Source: Myxococcales bacterium
GTDB lineage: Bacteria; Myxococcota_A; Polyangia; Nannocystales; Nannocystaceae
Length of the DNA: 64,000 nt
Assembly (NCBI GenBank): GCA_020633335.1
Contig: JACKDU010000002.1
Span: forward strand, 806,001 to 870,000
Direction: 5' to 3'
The translations under genes were made by a program, and so were the position numbers. This document shows positions 62,184 to 64,000 of the stretch, in pieces (within the stretch, counting starts at the first letter, position 1; the number at the start of each line of letters is the position of its first letter). The notes beneath the pieces were generated by a model. That model searched no databases, was not told where the DNA came from, and was given only the letters and a program-made list of their open reading frames with translations.

Positions 62184-64000
62184 GCGGCCGCCAGCACACC
62201 GAGGTTGTTGTTGTCGCGCCAACTGCCCCCTCGAAGTGCGTAGCTCCTCGTGTACGGCCCCTTCGTCACAACTCGGGCCTCGTTGACCGACGGCGGGAGC
62301 CGACGGTCGCAATAGGCCACCGGGTTCCAGACGTCCTCGCACCACTCCCAAACGTTCCCCGACTGATCCAGCGCCCCGAAGGGGCCCATCCCCGCCGGGC
62401 AGGAGCCGACCGCCGCCGGTCGCCCCTGGTCGAAGCAAGCCCGCGTGTAGTCCGGCTCCTCCCACCCCCACGGGAAGGGTCGCCCGTCGCTCCCCCGCGC
62501 CGCATACTCCCACTGCGTCTCGGTCGGCAGGCCCACAGCCCAACCTGTGGCGTCCGTCATCCAGGCGCAGAAGGCCCTGGCGTCGTCCCAGCTCACCGTC
62601 ACCACCGGCTGCTCGGGGTCACCGAAGCGCCGGTCTCGCCACCCCCGCGGCTCCCGGTGCCGCCGCGCCTCCACGAAGAGACGGTAGATCCGGTTGGTCA
62701 CCGGCGTCTCGCCGATCCAGAATTCCGCCACACGCACCCAGTGCTCGGGCTTGCACGCCTCGCGGAGCGTCTCGCTCCCCATGGTGAACGTCCCCGCTGG
62801 TACCCAGACGAAGCGCATCCCCGTCTTCGGCTCCACGCACACGCGCCTTAGCTCTCGCACGAGCGCGCCGACCACCGGCTTCGCAGAGGAGGTGCCAAGT
62901 GGGCGGCGAAGTCGCCGCAAGAGCGCTCCCACGTCCCAAGCTCCGCGCGCGCGCTGATCGATCGGCGCCAGCTCCACCGCCTCCGTGGGCGCGCCGTCGA
63001 GGCTCACAGTGGCCCCCGGCGCGAGCACCAACGTCAGCGGCCGATCCTGGGCGAGCAATGAGAGCTGCGCCGTCGCCACCTCGTCATCCTCCCACGGCGC
63101 GAGGTCGACAAGCACCGCGAGCACTGCGTCGGCCGCGGCAGTCACCGCGTCGACGTCAAGCTCGCCGAGGGGCCTCCCCGCCCCCTCCTCTTCGGGCGGC
63201 CATACCCGCAGGGGCGGCGTCGCCGTGCGCAGCCGCTGGAGGAGCACCTGACGAGCGGCGAGCGCGTCGCCCGGGCCGACGACCGCCACGTCGAAGTTGC
63301 GCGCGTCGCCCGTGCCGACGCGCTCAATCGCGGCGACGAGCTGGGTCGCCCGCGCCTCGACGGCCTCCCACACCGCCCGCTCCGGCGCCCTCTTGGGGAG
63401 CCGCGCAGCCTTCTTTCGGGCGCGTGCGGCGAGCGCCCGCGCCGGGCCGAGCAACTCGGAATCATGGCGCTGCTTCACGAGGCTCAGGAGCTGCAACGCC
63501 TTGGCCCCCGTGAGCGCCGCGTCGCCGAGGTGCTCGGCGAAGGGCGAGACCTCGAAGTCCCCCTCTCGAACCACGTGGCTCAGGAGTTCGACGTCATCAT
63601 CACGCGCCGGATCGAAGCGCGCGACGAGCTCGTGCATCAGCGGCGCGAAGGCCCGACGGAGCGGCAGCGCCCCGACCATCAACAGGACCTCGCGCCAGCG
63701 GGCCTCGCGCAGGCGTCCCGCGAGTCCCCGGATCGCCTCGTCCCCCTCCATCGCCACATGAAGCGCCGCCAGGTACTCCTGCACGCCGAGGTGAAAGAAA
63801 CCGAGCTCCCCCGGGGCCAGCTCTTCGAATATCCCGGCGTCCTTGTGGAGCCAGCGGAGGACTGCCTGCCTCTTCGCGGCCGCGGCCCCGAGGCCGCGGC
63901 CTATGCGGGCGAGGAGCACTTGGTGGTGGAGTTGCTCGCCCGTCCGCCCGTCGTGGATCGCGTAGGCGAGCGGCGCGAGGAGCTCGATCGCCTTCGTGGT
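62102..64000 (-). CDS. Second NACHT-type protein with complete FGE-sulfatase domain (5' end outside window)
   Basis: The frame is open to the right edge, so this is the C-terminal 632 residues. The part nearest the edge (IELLAPLAYAIHDG, then FFHLGVQEYLAALHVAME) resembles the helical region after a NACHT domain. A 200-residue middle region includes FDVAVVGPGDALAARQVLLQRL. An FGE-type domain follows: MRFVWVPAGTFTMGSETL, WIGETPVTNRIYRLFVEA, PVVTVSWDDARAFCAWM, LPTETQWEYAARGSDGRPFPWGWE, LDQSGNVWEWCEDVW and RSYALRGGSWRDN, then GFRVVVVAREPA. It is a homolog of the upstream gene in reverse orientation. The N-terminal NTPase is expected, not seen. Confidence 0.82.
   Translation of the reverse strand, partial: TTKAIELLAPLAYAIHDGRTGEQLHHQVLLARIGRGLGAAAAKRQAVLRWLHKDAGIFEELAPGELGFFHLGVQEYLAALHVAMEGDEAIRGLAGRLREARWREVLLMVGALPLRRAFAPLMHELVARFDPARDDDVELLSHVVREGDFEVSPFAEHLGDAALTGAKALQLLSLVKQRHDSELLGPARALAARARKKAARLPKRAPERAVWEAVEARATQLVAAIERVGTGDARNFDVAVVGPGDALAARQVLLQRLRTATPPLRVWPPEEEGAGRPLGELDVDAVTAAADAVLAVLVDLAPWEDDEVATAQLSLLAQDRPLTLVLAPGATVSLDGAPTEAVELAPIDQRARGAWDVGALLRRLRRPLGTSSAKPVVGALVRELRRVCVEPKTGMRFVWVPAGTFTMGSETLREACKPEHWVRVAEFWIGETPVTNRIYRLFVEARRHREPRGWRDRRFGDPEQPVVTVSWDDARAFCAWMTDATGWAVGLPTETQWEYAARGSDGRPFPWGWEEPDYTRACFDQGRPAAVGSCPAGMGPFGALDQSGNVWEWCEDVWNPVAYCDRRLPPSVNEARVVTKGPYTRSYALRGGSWRDNNNLGVLAAAYRLGWSCGNGGTDDGFRVVVVAREPA

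Overview
This is a very GC-rich, densely coding window from what looks like a myxobacterium of the Nannocystis/Plesiocystis type (Myxococcota). The basis is about a dozen secreted lipoproteins with long Ser/Thr/Gly-rich stalks behind the lipobox cysteine, the CGDGxxDxGExCDDGN disulfide repeat, paired DUF1592/DUF1552 proteins, IgGFc-binding and choice-of-anchor L lipoproteins, and a Ser/Thr kinase fused to a sigma factor. No rRNA, tRNA or CRISPR was found. The species assignment is inference.

Layout. 0-15 kb: stalked lipoproteins, a SulP anion transporter, a PDZ lipoprotein, an SMC-like ATPase, an OmpA/TSP3 outer-membrane protein and a GT-C-like membrane protein. 15-20.7 kb: a bacterial member of the Nma111/DEG7 tandem-protease family faces an operon of a small protein, an MscS-like channel and a sigma-factor/kinase/TM fusion. 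20.8-26.9 kb: old-yellow-enzyme oxidoreductase, PurN, two lipoproteins, aldehyde dehydrogenase and a small membrane protein. 26.9-43.3 kb: M23 peptidase lipoprotein, alpha/beta-hydrolase lipoprotein, 2H-phosphoesterase-like protein, the DUF1592-DUF1552 pair, a TPR protein, YceI, a BASS transporter, an acyl-CoA synthetase, a VWA lipoprotein and a glycine-rich surface lipoprotein. 43.9-54.8 kb: D-threonine aldolase-like PLP enzyme, DUF167 protein, a lipoprotein with no visible start codon, citrate synthase, quinone oxidoreductase, holin-4_2-like protein, YHS lipoprotein, beta-helix lipoprotein, M3 peptidase and a C26 peptidase.

From about 56.62 kb to the right edge lies a putative integrated element. 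It truncates an FG-GAP lipoprotein gene. It encodes a tyrosine recombinase carrying a C-terminal IS5-type DUF4096 domain, a small membrane protein, a membrane-anchored NACHT-FGE protein, and a second, convergent NACHT-FGE gene that runs off the window. The small membrane protein and the first NACHT protein are divergent and share a histidine-rich motif. This arrangement is the best candidate for an undescribed (possibly defence or conflict) system here.

Two sequence signatures cut across genes. One is an interrupted palindrome, CCTGWCC-N4-GGWCAGG, with about ten copies inside genes, across stop codons and between genes. The other is a high density of GCGATCGC, the HIP1 octamer of cyanobacteria. 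Both are scarce or absent in the right-hand island, which supports a foreign origin for it.
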